NCBI GenBank assembly: GCA_012510865.1
Contig: JAAZHF010000094.1
Span: forward strand, 1 to 11,262
DNA from: Gammaproteobacteria bacterium
GTDB lineage: Bacteria > Pseudomonadota > Gammaproteobacteria > Xanthomonadales > Xanthomonadaceae
Length of the DNA: 11,262 nucleotides
Reading direction: 5' to 3'
Part shown: in pieces, positions 5,188 to 11,262 of the stretch
How positions within the stretch are numbered: position 1 is the first letter of the stretch
Layout of the letters: each line of letters begins with the position of its first letter
The notes under the pieces: generated by a model
Told to the model about the DNA's origin: nothing
The model's database searches: none
What the model saw: the letters and a program-made list of their open reading frames with translations, nothing else
Made by a program: the position numbers and the translations under genes

Positions 5188-6441
5188 ATGCGCCGCATCG
5201 TCCTGATCCCCTTCCTCCTTGCGGCCCTCGCGGCCTGCGGGGGCGACGATCAGCAGCAGGCGACGCCGCCGCCCGAGCTGGGCGTGGTGACCGTGCAGCC
5301 GCAGGACGTCGCGCTCAAGCGCGACCTGGTCGGTCGCCTCGCCGCCTATCGCAGCGCCGACGTGCGCGCCCGGGTGCCCGGGGTGCTGCAGCGCCGCGTG
5401 TACCAGGAAGGCAGCGACGTCGAAGAGGGCCAGGTGCTGTTCGAGATCGACCCGGCGCCGCTGCGCGCCGCCGCCGGCGAGGCGCGGGCCGCGCTGGCGC
5501 AGGCGCTGGCCAACCAGGCCAACGCGCGCGCCGCCGCCAGCCGCGCGCGCAGCCTGGCGCCGCAGAAGTACATCTCGCAGTCCGACCTCGACAACGCGCT
5601 GGCCGCCGAGCGCAGCGCCGACTCGGCGGTGCTGGCCGCGCGCTCCGCGGTGGAGAGCGCGAACATCAACCTGGGCTACGCCACGGTGCGCGCGCCGATC
5701 TCCGGTCGCGCCGGGAAGCAGCAGGTGACCGAGGGCGCGCTGGTGGGCCAGGGCACGGCCACCCTGCTGACCACGGTCGACCAGATCGACCCGATGTACG
5801 TGAACTTCAGCATGGGCGCCGGCGAGCTCGACCAGGTGCGCTCCATGCAGCTCGACCGCGAGGGCCCGGTGGCGGTGCAGGTGCTCCTCCCCGACGGCAG
5901 CGCGTACGCGCACGCGGGCGAGCTCGACTTCTCCGGCGACTCGGTGGATCCGCAGACCGGCGCGGTCTCGCTGCGCGCGGTGCTGCCGAACCCGGAGCGG
6001 CGCCTGCTGCCCGGGACCTACGTCACCCTGGTCGCGGCGCTCGGCGTGCAGCACGGCGTGTTCAGCGTGCCGCAGGCGGCGGTGCAGCGCGACGCCACCG
6101 GTCCCTACGTGCTGGTGGTGGGCGCGGACGGCATCGTCGCGCGCAAGGACATCACCACCGCGCGCGCCGAGGCGGGCCAGTGGATCGTGGGCTCGGGCCT
6201 TGCCGCGGGCGACCGGGTGGTCGTCTCCGGCCTGCAGCGGGCCCGCGTGGGCGAGCCTGCCACCGTCACCGACTGGCAGCCGCCCGCGGTGCCGGCTGCG
6301 GCCCCGTCCGTCGCGCCGCCCGCCGGGGCGCAGCCTGACGCGCAGCCTGACGTGCAGCCTGACGCGCAGCCTGACGCGGCAGCGCCGGCGGTCGATCCCG
6401 ATGCCGCGCCCACCGCCGACGCCGACGCCGGACAGGGCTGA
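5188..6441 (+). CDS. RND efflux periplasmic adaptor (membrane-fusion lipoprotein), AcrA/MexA type
   Basis: 417 residues. A lipoprotein signal peptide ends in the lipobox LAAC (14-17), with Cys17 the lipidated residue, so the protein is anchored to the outer leaflet of the inner membrane. Domain order is typical: first half-lipoyl motif (VRARVPGVLQRRVYQEGSDV, about 58-77), Ala-rich alpha-helical hairpin (about 90-160), second half-lipoyl motif (TVRAPISGRAGKQQVTEGALV, about 170-190), beta-barrel, then a membrane-proximal domain ending near residue 370 (GDRVVVSGLQRARVGEPATV). It joins the inner-membrane pump to an outer-membrane TolC-type channel. The ATG at 5188 is chosen for GAGG six bases upstream and the lipobox; the in-frame ATG at 5146 would spoil the signal peptide. 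The last 45 or so residues are an unusual Ala/Pro/Asp tail with four QPD repeats. Five bases separate it from the pump gene. Confidence 0.94.
   Translation: MRRIVLIPFLLAALAACGGDDQQQATPPPELGVVTVQPQDVALKRDLVGRLAAYRSADVRARVPGVLQRRVYQEGSDVEEGQVLFEIDPAPLRAAAGEARAALAQALANQANARAAASRARSLAPQKYISQSDLDNALAAERSADSAVLAARSAVESANINLGYATVRAPISGRAGKQQVTEGALVGQGTATLLTTVDQIDPMYVNFSMGAGELDQVRSMQLDREGPVAVQVLLPDGSAYAHAGELDFSGDSVDPQTGAVSLRAVLPNPERRLLPGTYVTLVAALGVQHGVFSVPQAAVQRDATGPYVLVVGADGIVARKDITTARAEAGQWIVGSGLAAGDRVVVSGLQRARVGEPATVTDWQPPAVPAAAPSVAPPAGAQPDAQPDVQPDAQPDAAAPAVDPDAAPTADADAGQG
6328..6375 (+). repeat. Four 12-bp tandem repeats encoding Ala-Gln-Pro-Asp units
   Basis: Four consecutive units of GCGCAGCCTGAC (the third begins GTG) encode AQPD-AQPD-VQPD-AQPD in the C-terminal tail of the membrane-fusion protein. 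The in-frame 12-bp unit allows copy-number change by slippage without frame loss. Confidence 0.95.
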
Positions 6442-6446
6442 CTCCG

Positions 6447-9400
6447 ATGCCCCGCTTCTTCATCGACCATCCGGTCTTCGCCTGGGTCATCTCCATCCTG
6501 ATCGCGCTCTCCGGCGTGATCGCGCTGCTGAACATGGGCGTGGAGTCCTATCCCAACGTCGCCCCGCCGCAGGTGACGGTCGGCGCCAGCTACCCCGGCG
6601 CCGACGCCGCCACCACCGAGCGCGCGGTCACCCAGGTGATCGAGCAGCAGCTCACCGGCATCGACAACCTGCTGTACTTCAGCTCCAGCTCGAGCTCCTC
6701 GGGCCGCGCCAGCATCACCCTGACCTTCCAGACCGGCACCGACCCCGACATCGCCCAGGTGCAGGTGCAGAACAAGGTGGCCCTGGCCACGCCGCGGCTT
6801 CCCAGCGAGGTCACCCAGCAGGGCGTGGTGGTCGCCAAGGCAAACGCAGGCTTCCTGATGGTGGTGGCGCTGCGCTCGTCCAATCCGTCGTTCGACCGCA
6901 ACGCGCTCAACAACCTGATCGGCGCCAGCGTGCTCGAGCAGATCGCGCGCGTGCCCGGCGTCGGCAGCACCCAGCAGTTCGGCTCCGAGTACGCCATGAA
7001 CATCTGGCTGAACCCGGACCGCATGCAGGGCTACGGCCTGTCGGCGACGCAGGTGCTGGCGGCGGTGCGCGGGCAGAACGTGCAGTTCGCCGCCGGCTCG
7101 ATCGGCGCCGACCCCGCGCCCCGCGGGCAGGGCTTCACCGCCACCGTCTCGGCGGAGGGTCGCTTCAGCACGCCCGAGCAGTTCGGCGACATCATCCTGC
7201 GCGCCGACGCCGATGGCAGCACCGTGCGGCTGAAGGACGTGGCGCGGATCGAGATCGGCGCCCAGGGCTACGGCTTCGACACCCGCTTCAACGGCCAGCC
7301 GACCGGTGCCTTCGCGGTCCAGCTGCTCCCCGGGGCCAACGCGCTGACCGTCGCCGAGGCGGTGTCCTCGCGCATGGACGAGCTGCAGGGCAGCTTCCCC
7401 CAGGGCGTCGAGTGGTTCTCGCCCTTCGACAGCACCACCTTCGTCACCATCTCGATCAAGGAGGTGGTGAAGTCGCTGATGGAAGCGATGGTTCTGGTGT
7501 TCCTGGTGATGCTGGTCTTCCTGCAGAACCTGCGCGCCACCATCATCCCGACGCTGGTGATCCCGGTGGCGCTGCTTGGCACCTTCCTCGGCCTGAGCAT
7601 CATCGGATTCACCGTCAACCAGCTGACGCTGTTCGCGATGGTGCTGGCCATCGGCATCGTGGTCGACGACGCGATCGTGGTGATCGAGAACGTCGAACGC
7701 ATCATGTCCGAGGAGGGCCTGCCGCCGCGCGAGGCCACCATCAAGGCCATGGACCAGATCACCGGCGCGGTGGTCGCGATCACCGTGGTGCTGGCGGCGG
7801 TGTTCATCCCCAGCGCGCTGCAGGGCGGCGCCTCGGGCGAGATCTACAAGCAGTTCGCGATCACGATCGCGGTGGCCATGGGCTTCTCGGCCTTCCTGGC
7901 GCTGGGCTTCACGCCGGCGCTGTGCGCGAGCTTCCTCAAGCCGCACCCGGCGCACGACCCGGCGGCTCCGGGCGAGGGCCGGCGGAAGAACGTCGTGTTC
8001 CGCACCTTCAACCGCTACTACGACCGCGCCGCCGGCACCTACGTGCGCCATATCGGCCGCGCGATCAACCATGCACCGCGCTGGATGCTGGTGTTCGCGG
8101 CCCTGACCGTGGTCGCGGGCCTGCTGTACGTGCGGCTCCCGGGCAGCTTCCTGCCCGAGGAGGACCAGGGCTATGCCATGGCCATCGTGCAGCTGCCCCC
8201 GGGTTCGACGCTGCAGCGCACCCAGGCGGTGTTCGAGGACGTGCGCGCAACGCTCGAGCAGGTGCCCGGCTACGAAGGGATGATGCAGGTCGCCGGCTTC
8301 AGCTTCATCGGCCAGGGCGAGAACGTGGGCATGGCCTTCATCAAGCTCACCGACTGGAGCGAGCGCGACGGCACGGTGCAGGACTTCATCCAGGCCGCGA
8401 ACGGCGCGCTGTACGGCATCCGCGACGCGCAGATCTTCGTGGTCAACCTGCCGACCGTGCAGGGCCTGGGCCAGTTCGGCGGCTTCGACATGTACCTGCA
8501 GGACCGCGCCGGCCTCGGCCGCGAGGCCCTGACGCAGGCGCGCAACCAGCTGCTGGGTTCGGCGTCGCAGGATCCGGCGCTGACCGCGGTGAGGCCGAAC
8601 ACGCTGGAGGAGGCGCCGCAGCTCAAGCTCACGGTCGACCGCGTGCAGGCGCAGGCCCTGGGCCTCTCGGTGGCCGACATCTACGGCGCCATCCAGCTGA
8701 TGCTGGCGCCGGTGTACGTGAACGACTACTTCGCCGACGGCCGCGTGAAGCGCGTCAACATGCGCGCCGACGCGCCCTACCGCACCGACCCGGACTCGCT
8801 GTCGCGCTTCTACACGCCGGCGGCGCCCTCCGCGGACGGCACGCCGAACATGATCCCGCTGTCGAACGTGGTGGACTACAGGTGGGTGATGAACACCCCG
8901 TCCCTGACGCGCTACAACGGCTATTCGGCGGTGAACATCGTCGGCTCGCAGGCCCCGGGCCGCAGCTCGGGCGAGGCCATGGCGGCGATGGAACGCATCG
9001 TCACCGAGGAGCTCCCGGGCGGGAGCGGCTACGACTGGGCCAGCATGTCCTACCAGGAGATCATCGACGGCAACACGGCCACGCTGCTGCTGGTGCTGTC
9101 GGTGGTGGTGGTGTTCCTCTGCCTGGCGGCGCTCTACGAGAGCTGGTCGATCCCGGTCTCGGTGCTGCTGATCGTGCCGCTGGGCATCCTCGGCGCGGTG
9201 GTGTTCACCATGCTGCGCGGGCTCTCCAACGACATCTTCTTCAAGATCGGAATGGTCACGGTGATCGGCCTGGCGGCGAAGAACGCGATCCTGATCATCG
9301 AGTTCGCGGTGCGGGAGCGCGCGCAGGGCAGGACCCTCCGCGAGGCGGTGGTGGAAGGCGCGCGGATGCGCTTCCGCCCGATCCTCATGACCTCGTTCGC

Positions 9401-9596
9401 CTTCATCATGGGCGTCACCCCGCTGGCGCTGTCCTCCGGCGCGGGCGCCAACGCGCGCCATGCCCTGGGCACGGGCGTGATCGGCGGCATGCTGTTCGCG
9501 ACCTTCCTCGGCCTGCTGCTGATCCCGGTGTTCTTCGTCAGCGTGCGCCGGGTGCTGGGCGAGAAACTGGACGACGAAAAAAGCCCGGCAGCCTGA
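6447..9596 (+). CDS. RND multidrug efflux pump, HAE1 family (AcrB/MexB-like)
   Basis: 1049 residues, the normal AcrB/MexB length. Inner-membrane proton/drug antiporter working as a trimer. Seen: N-terminal FFIDHPVFAWVISI; proton-relay aspartates Asp407-Asp408 in GIVVDDAIVVIENVERI, with the same numbering as E. coli AcrB; the relay lysine near 945 in GLAAKNAILIIEFA; and the relay arginine near 975-977 in MRFRPILMTSFAF. Twelve helices are in the usual two groups (10-28, 340-500, 545-560, 875-1035), with porter and docking domains between. All catalytic relay residues are intact, so it should be active. A serine run (79-85) sits in the first porter segment. The gene follows the adaptor by five bases. 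No outer-membrane channel gene follows, so it must use a TolC/OprM-type protein encoded elsewhere. Substrates cannot be told from sequence; HAE1 pumps take amphiphilic drugs, dyes and bile salts. Its last five codons lie in the opposing phasin terminator. Confidence 0.96.
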   Translation: MPRFFIDHPVFAWVISILIALSGVIALLNMGVESYPNVAPPQVTVGASYPGADAATTERAVTQVIEQQLTGIDNLLYFSSSSSSSGRASITLTFQTGTDPDIAQVQVQNKVALATPRLPSEVTQQGVVVAKANAGFLMVVALRSSNPSFDRNALNNLIGASVLEQIARVPGVGSTQQFGSEYAMNIWLNPDRMQGYGLSATQVLAAVRGQNVQFAAGSIGADPAPRGQGFTATVSAEGRFSTPEQFGDIILRADADGSTVRLKDVARIEIGAQGYGFDTRFNGQPTGAFAVQLLPGANALTVAEAVSSRMDELQGSFPQGVEWFSPFDSTTFVTISIKEVVKSLMEAMVLVFLVMLVFLQNLRATIIPTLVIPVALLGTFLGLSIIGFTVNQLTLFAMVLAIGIVVDDAIVVIENVERIMSEEGLPPREATIKAMDQITGAVVAITVVLAAVFIPSALQGGASGEIYKQFAITIAVAMGFSAFLALGFTPALCASFLKPHPAHDPAAPGEGRRKNVVFRTFNRYYDRAAGTYVRHIGRAINHAPRWMLVFAALTVVAGLLYVRLPGSFLPEEDQGYAMAIVQLPPGSTLQRTQAVFEDVRATLEQVPGYEGMMQVAGFSFIGQGENVGMAFIKLTDWSERDGTVQDFIQAANGALYGIRDAQIFVVNLPTVQGLGQFGGFDMYLQDRAGLGREALTQARNQLLGSASQDPALTAVRPNTLEEAPQLKLTVDRVQAQALGLSVADIYGAIQLMLAPVYVNDYFADGRVKRVNMRADAPYRTDPDSLSRFYTPAAPSADGTPNMIPLSNVVDYRWVMNTPSLTRYNGYSAVNIVGSQAPGRSSGEAMAAMERIVTEELPGGSGYDWASMSYQEIIDGNTATLLLVLSVVVVFLCLAALYESWSIPVSVLLIVPLGILGAVVFTMLRGLSNDIFFKIGMVTVIGLAAKNAILIIEFAVRERAQGRTLREAVVEGARMRFRPILMTSFAFIMGVTPLALSSGAGANARHALGTGVIGGMLFATFLGLLLIPVFFVSVRRVLGEKLDDEKSPAA

Positions 9597-9606
9597 GCTG
9601 CCGGGC
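9577..9606 (-). terminator. Rho-independent terminator of the phasin gene, inside the pump 3' end
   Basis: On the minus strand, GCCCGGCAG (9606-9598) and CTGCCGGGC (9591-9583) form a perfect 9-bp stem with a 6-base loop, followed by TTTTTT (9582-9577). It ends transcription of the phasin gene. The same bases encode the C-terminal KSPAA and stop of the pump on the plus strand. The plus strand lacks a U run after the hairpin, so it is not an efficient intrinsic terminator for the efflux operon. Confidence 0.9.
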
Positions 9607-9648
9607 CGGGTGCGGTGGCCTGCGCGGGGAGAGAGTGCGCGCGGGCCG

Positions 9649-9666
9649 GGTCCCGTTGCCGGGACC
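9649..9666. other. Small stem-loop just after the phasin stop
   Basis: GGTCCC (9649-9654) and GGGACC (9661-9666) form a 6-bp stem with a 6-base loop, 11 bases past the phasin stop codon. No U run follows on either strand. It may protect the phasin mRNA 3' region or help stop transcription coming from the pump. Function unproven. Confidence 0.4.
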
Positions 9667-9677
9667 GCCGCGGCTCC

Positions 9678-10079
9678 TTACTTGCGGGCCTTGCCCGCGG
9701 CCGCCGTGGTGGCGGTCTGGACGGCTTCCTCGGCCTTGGCCTGGGCGGCCTCGACCTGGCCCTTGGCGATCCGGGCGATGGCCTCGTTGGTGGCCACGGC
9801 CTGGCCGAAGGCCTCCTGGCCGGCGCTGACCGAGCGCTCGATGCTCTCGCGGGCCACCTGCACGCCCTTCGGCCACACGGCCTTCAGGCCGTCGATGTCG
9901 CGGACGTCGGCCAGCTCGCCCCAGAAGGCGAAGGCGGCGTTGGTGTTCTGCTCGAGGGTCGACAGCTGCAGGCCGAAGGCCTTCCCGGCGCTCGACAGGG
10001 CCAGGCGGTTGACCTCGGCGGCGCTGTCGGCGAACTGGCGCGCGGCGGCGCCGATCTGCTCGTTGATGTTCTGGTACAT
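9678..10079 (-). CDS. Phasin-family protein
   Basis: 133 residues, almost wholly alpha-helical and Ala/Glu/Gln-rich, matching the phasin family. Seen: MYQNINEQIGAAARQFADS at the start, the AFAFWGELADVRD segment (about 48-60), and an Ala-rich, heptad-like second half (VEAAQAKAEEAVQTATTAAAG) ending in a basic KARK tail. Phasins coat polyhydroxyalkanoate granules and set their size and number; members in organisms without PHA act as general or membrane-associated proteins. No phaC, phaA, phaB or phaR is in the window, so PHA storage is not shown. ATG at 10079 has AGGAA seven bases upstream. A good promoter (10128-10156) and a strong terminator (9577-9606) make it a single-gene unit likely to be well expressed. 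The second half also resembles LEA-like helical stress proteins, a weaker alternative. Confidence 0.82.
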   Translation of the reverse strand: MYQNINEQIGAAARQFADSAAEVNRLALSSAGKAFGLQLSTLEQNTNAAFAFWGELADVRDIDGLKAVWPKGVQVARESIERSVSAGQEAFGQAVATNEAIARIAKGQVEAAQAKAEEAVQTATTAAAGKARK

Positions 10080-10127
10080 GGCGGTTTCCTGCGGGTATCC
10101 GGCAGGGATTGCCGGTTTGTGCGGTGC

Positions 10128-10156
10128 AGCATAACCCGCCGGATGTTGCGGTGCAA
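10128..10156 (-). promoter_or_regulatory. Sigma70-type promoter of the phasin gene with overlapping dyad
   Basis: On the minus strand, TTGCAC (10156-10151) and TATGCT (10133-10128) are spaced by 17 bases, the best promoter in the window. The start would be near 10121, giving a leader of about 40 bases with a CCGGCA/TGCCGG stem-loop (10099-10115) before the AGGAA site. A dyad TGTTGC-GGT-GCAACA (10144-10158) covers the -35 and could be a repressor site. Confidence 0.65.
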
Positions 10157-10222
10157 CAACCGCTCGTCGGTCCGTTCAGGTCCGGGCTGGCCGGTGGGGC
10201 GGGGCGGGCGGCTCCGGCGCCC

Positions 10223-10597
10223 TCAGACGACGGGCCCGCGGTACCGGCAGCCGGAGGTGCAGGTCTCGTGCACCACAACCTCCGACAGCAGCGGCAGGGC
10301 CGGCTTCAGCCGCTCCCAGATCCACACCGCCAGCCGCTCGCTGGTGGGATTCTCCAGGCCCTCGATCCCGTTCAGGTAGTGGTGGTCGAGGCGGTCGTAC
10401 AGCGGCCGGAACGCGGCCTTGATGTCGGCGAAGTCCATGACCCAGCCCGACTCCGGCCCGGGCTCCCCGGTCACGCGCAGCTCGATCCGGAAGGAATGGC
10501 CGTGCAGGCGCGCGCACTTGTGGCCCTCCGGCACGTTGGGCAGCCGGTGCGCCGCCTCGATGGTGAAGGACTTGAAGATGTCGATCGGGCCGCTCAT
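10223..10597 (-). CDS. queD: 6-carboxy-5,6,7,8-tetrahydropterin synthase QueD
   Basis: 124-residue cytosolic enzyme turning 7,8-dihydroneopterin triphosphate into 6-carboxy-tetrahydropterin, the first committed step to preQ0 and queuosine in tRNA. Very close to E. coli QueD throughout. Zinc ligands His17 (EAAHRLP), His32 and His34 (LHGHSF), catalytic Cys28 ([11 protein letters not shown]), Asp71-His72 (RLDHHYLN), ENPTSE (82-87) and the C-terminal [11 protein letters not shown] are all present, so it should be active and is not a PTPS-III or sepiapterin variant. ATG at 10597 overlaps the upstream prpF stop (ATGA), with GGAGG seven bases upstream inside prpF. No queC, queE or folE lies in the window. 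No clear intrinsic terminator follows; the 143-bp gap to the phasin start holds the phasin promoter. Confidence 0.96.
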   Translation of the reverse strand: MSGPIDIFKSFTIEAAHRLPNVPEGHKCARLHGHSFRIELRVTGEPGPESGWVMDFADIKAAFRPLYDRLDHHYLNGIEGLENPTSERLAVWIWERLKPALPLLSEVVVHETCTSGCRYRGPVV

Positions 10598-11262
10598 GCC
10601 GGGACCTCCGCCGGGACGCGCACGGCGCCCTCCATCAGCACGCGCGCGCTGCGGCTCATCACCGCCTTGCGCACGACCCAGCCGCCTTCGCCATGCCGGG
10701 CCTCGGCGCCGACCCGCAGCGTGCCCGAGGGATGCCCGAAGCGCACGGCGTCGCGCACGCCCCCACCCGCGGCGATGTTCACCAGGGTGCCGGGGACCGC
10801 GGCCGCGGCGGCGATCGCGACCGCGCAGGTGCCCATCATCGCGTGGTGCAGCCGGCCCATCGACATCGCGCGCACGTTGAGGTCGATGTCGGCGGCAGGG
10901 ATGGCCTTTCCGCTGCTGGCGACGTAGTCCTTCGGGGGCGCCACGAAGGCGACCTTGGGCGTGTGCTGCCGGGAGGCGGCCTCGGCCGGATCGGAGATCA
11001 GGCCCATGCGCAGCGCGCCGGCGACGCGGATCGCCTCGAGCGTGGCCAGGACGGCGCGGTCCTCGTTGATCGCGGGCTGCAGCTCGGTGCCGTCGTGGCC
11101 GATGTCGGCGGCGTTGACGAAGACGGTTGGGATGCCGGCCGACACCAGCGTCGCCGGCAGCGCGCCCAGGCCCGGCACGTCGAGTTCGTCGACCAGGTTG
11201 CCGGTGGGGAACATGCCGCCGTCGCCGCCATCGTCGTCGGACGGATCCATGAACTCCAGCAC
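10594..11262 (-). CDS. prpF: PrpF-family 2-methylaconitate cis-trans isomerase, 3' part
   Basis: 222 residues of the C-terminal part of a PrpF protein (usual length about 390-400); the 5' part runs out of the window, so the first codon seen is not the start. PrpF isomerises 2-methylaconitate between cis and trans forms in the AcnD-PrpF variant of the 2-methylcitrate cycle for propionate use. The fold is like diaminopimelate epimerase. Seen: [15 protein letters not shown] (about 17-31), [11 protein letters not shown] (45-55), [17 protein letters not shown] (about 133-149) and the [13 protein letters not shown] loop near 172-184, all typical of PrpF. Members of this family can instead act on aconitate or 3-methylitaconate. 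acnD, prpB and prpC would be expected upstream (right of the window). The stop overlaps the queD start. Confidence 0.9.
   Translation of the reverse strand: MLEFMDPSDDDGGDGGMFPTGNLVDELDVPGLGALPATLVSAGIPTVFVNAADIGHDGTELQPAINEDRAVLATLEAIRVAGALRMGLISDPAEAASRQHTPKVAFVAPPKDYVASSGKAIPAADIDLNVRAMSMGRLHHAMMGTCAVAIAAAAAVPGTLVNIAAGGGVRDAVRFGHPSGTLRVGAEARHGEGGWVVRKAVMSRSARVLMEGAVRVPAEVPA

Noticed and set aside
6105..9461. 1118-codon minus-strand open frame opposite the efflux genes
   Set aside because: His/Arg/Asp-rich low-complexity translation with no recognisable fold; it is the mirror of strong AcrA/AcrB codon bias on the plus strand.
9597..9677. Intrinsic terminator for the efflux operon on the plus strand
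   Set aside because: Hairpins at 9583-9606 and 9649-9666 are not followed by a T run on the plus strand.
6200..9829. Long plus-strand frame overlapping the adaptor and pump
   Set aside because: Out-of-frame Arg/Pro/Gly-rich shadow running past the pump stop; no start signal or domain.

Overview
The window is GC-rich gammaproteobacterial DNA. Gene content, codon use and the dispersed GTAGGAGCGGC-type REP palindromes are most like the Xanthomonadaceae/Lysobacteraceae (Lysobacter, Luteimonas and relatives). This is inferred from sequence character, not from a database match. It looks like ordinary chromosome: no integrase, insertion sequence, phage gene, CRISPR array, tRNA or rRNA was found.

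Left part (1-3636). The 3' end of a phosphoglycolate-phosphatase-like HAD gene (+) converges on btuB (-), a TonB-dependent outer-membrane cobalamin receptor. btuB has a long leader holding a clear cobalamin riboswitch (about 2419-2630) and a candidate promoter just upstream. Two REP clusters (281-387 and 2675-2780) bracket this transcription unit. In the first, an exact 34-bp tandem duplication runs from the last phosphatase codons into the REP, and the REP itself supplies the stop codon. Upstream of btuB on the same strand is a two-gene unit joined by an ATGA overlap: free methionine-(R)-sulfoxide reductase (msrC) followed by a small protein with only a TfoX C-terminal domain.

Middle (3616-9606). 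Divergent from msrC, across a 35-bp gap, is the most unusual gene of the window: one open reading frame joining a six-helix TMEM175/DUF1211-type membrane domain to a complete dethiobiotin synthetase (BioD). Next comes a two-gene RND efflux operon (lipoprotein membrane-fusion protein, then an AcrB/MexB-like HAE1 pump) behind a perfect palindrome that may be an operator. The operon has neither a TolC-type outer-membrane gene nor a regulator in the window. Its last codons double as the intrinsic terminator of the opposing phasin gene.

Right part (9607-11262). All genes are on the minus strand: the 3' part of prpF (2-methylaconitate isomerase family), overlapping by ATGA with queD (queuosine/7-deazaguanine pathway), then a phasin-family gene with its own good sigma70-type promoter.

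No single new multi-gene defence or mobile system is visible. The items most worth a second look are the TMEM175-BioD fusion, the msrC/TfoX-C pair with the inverted repeat across its start, the REP-made stop codon, and the prpF-queD coupling.
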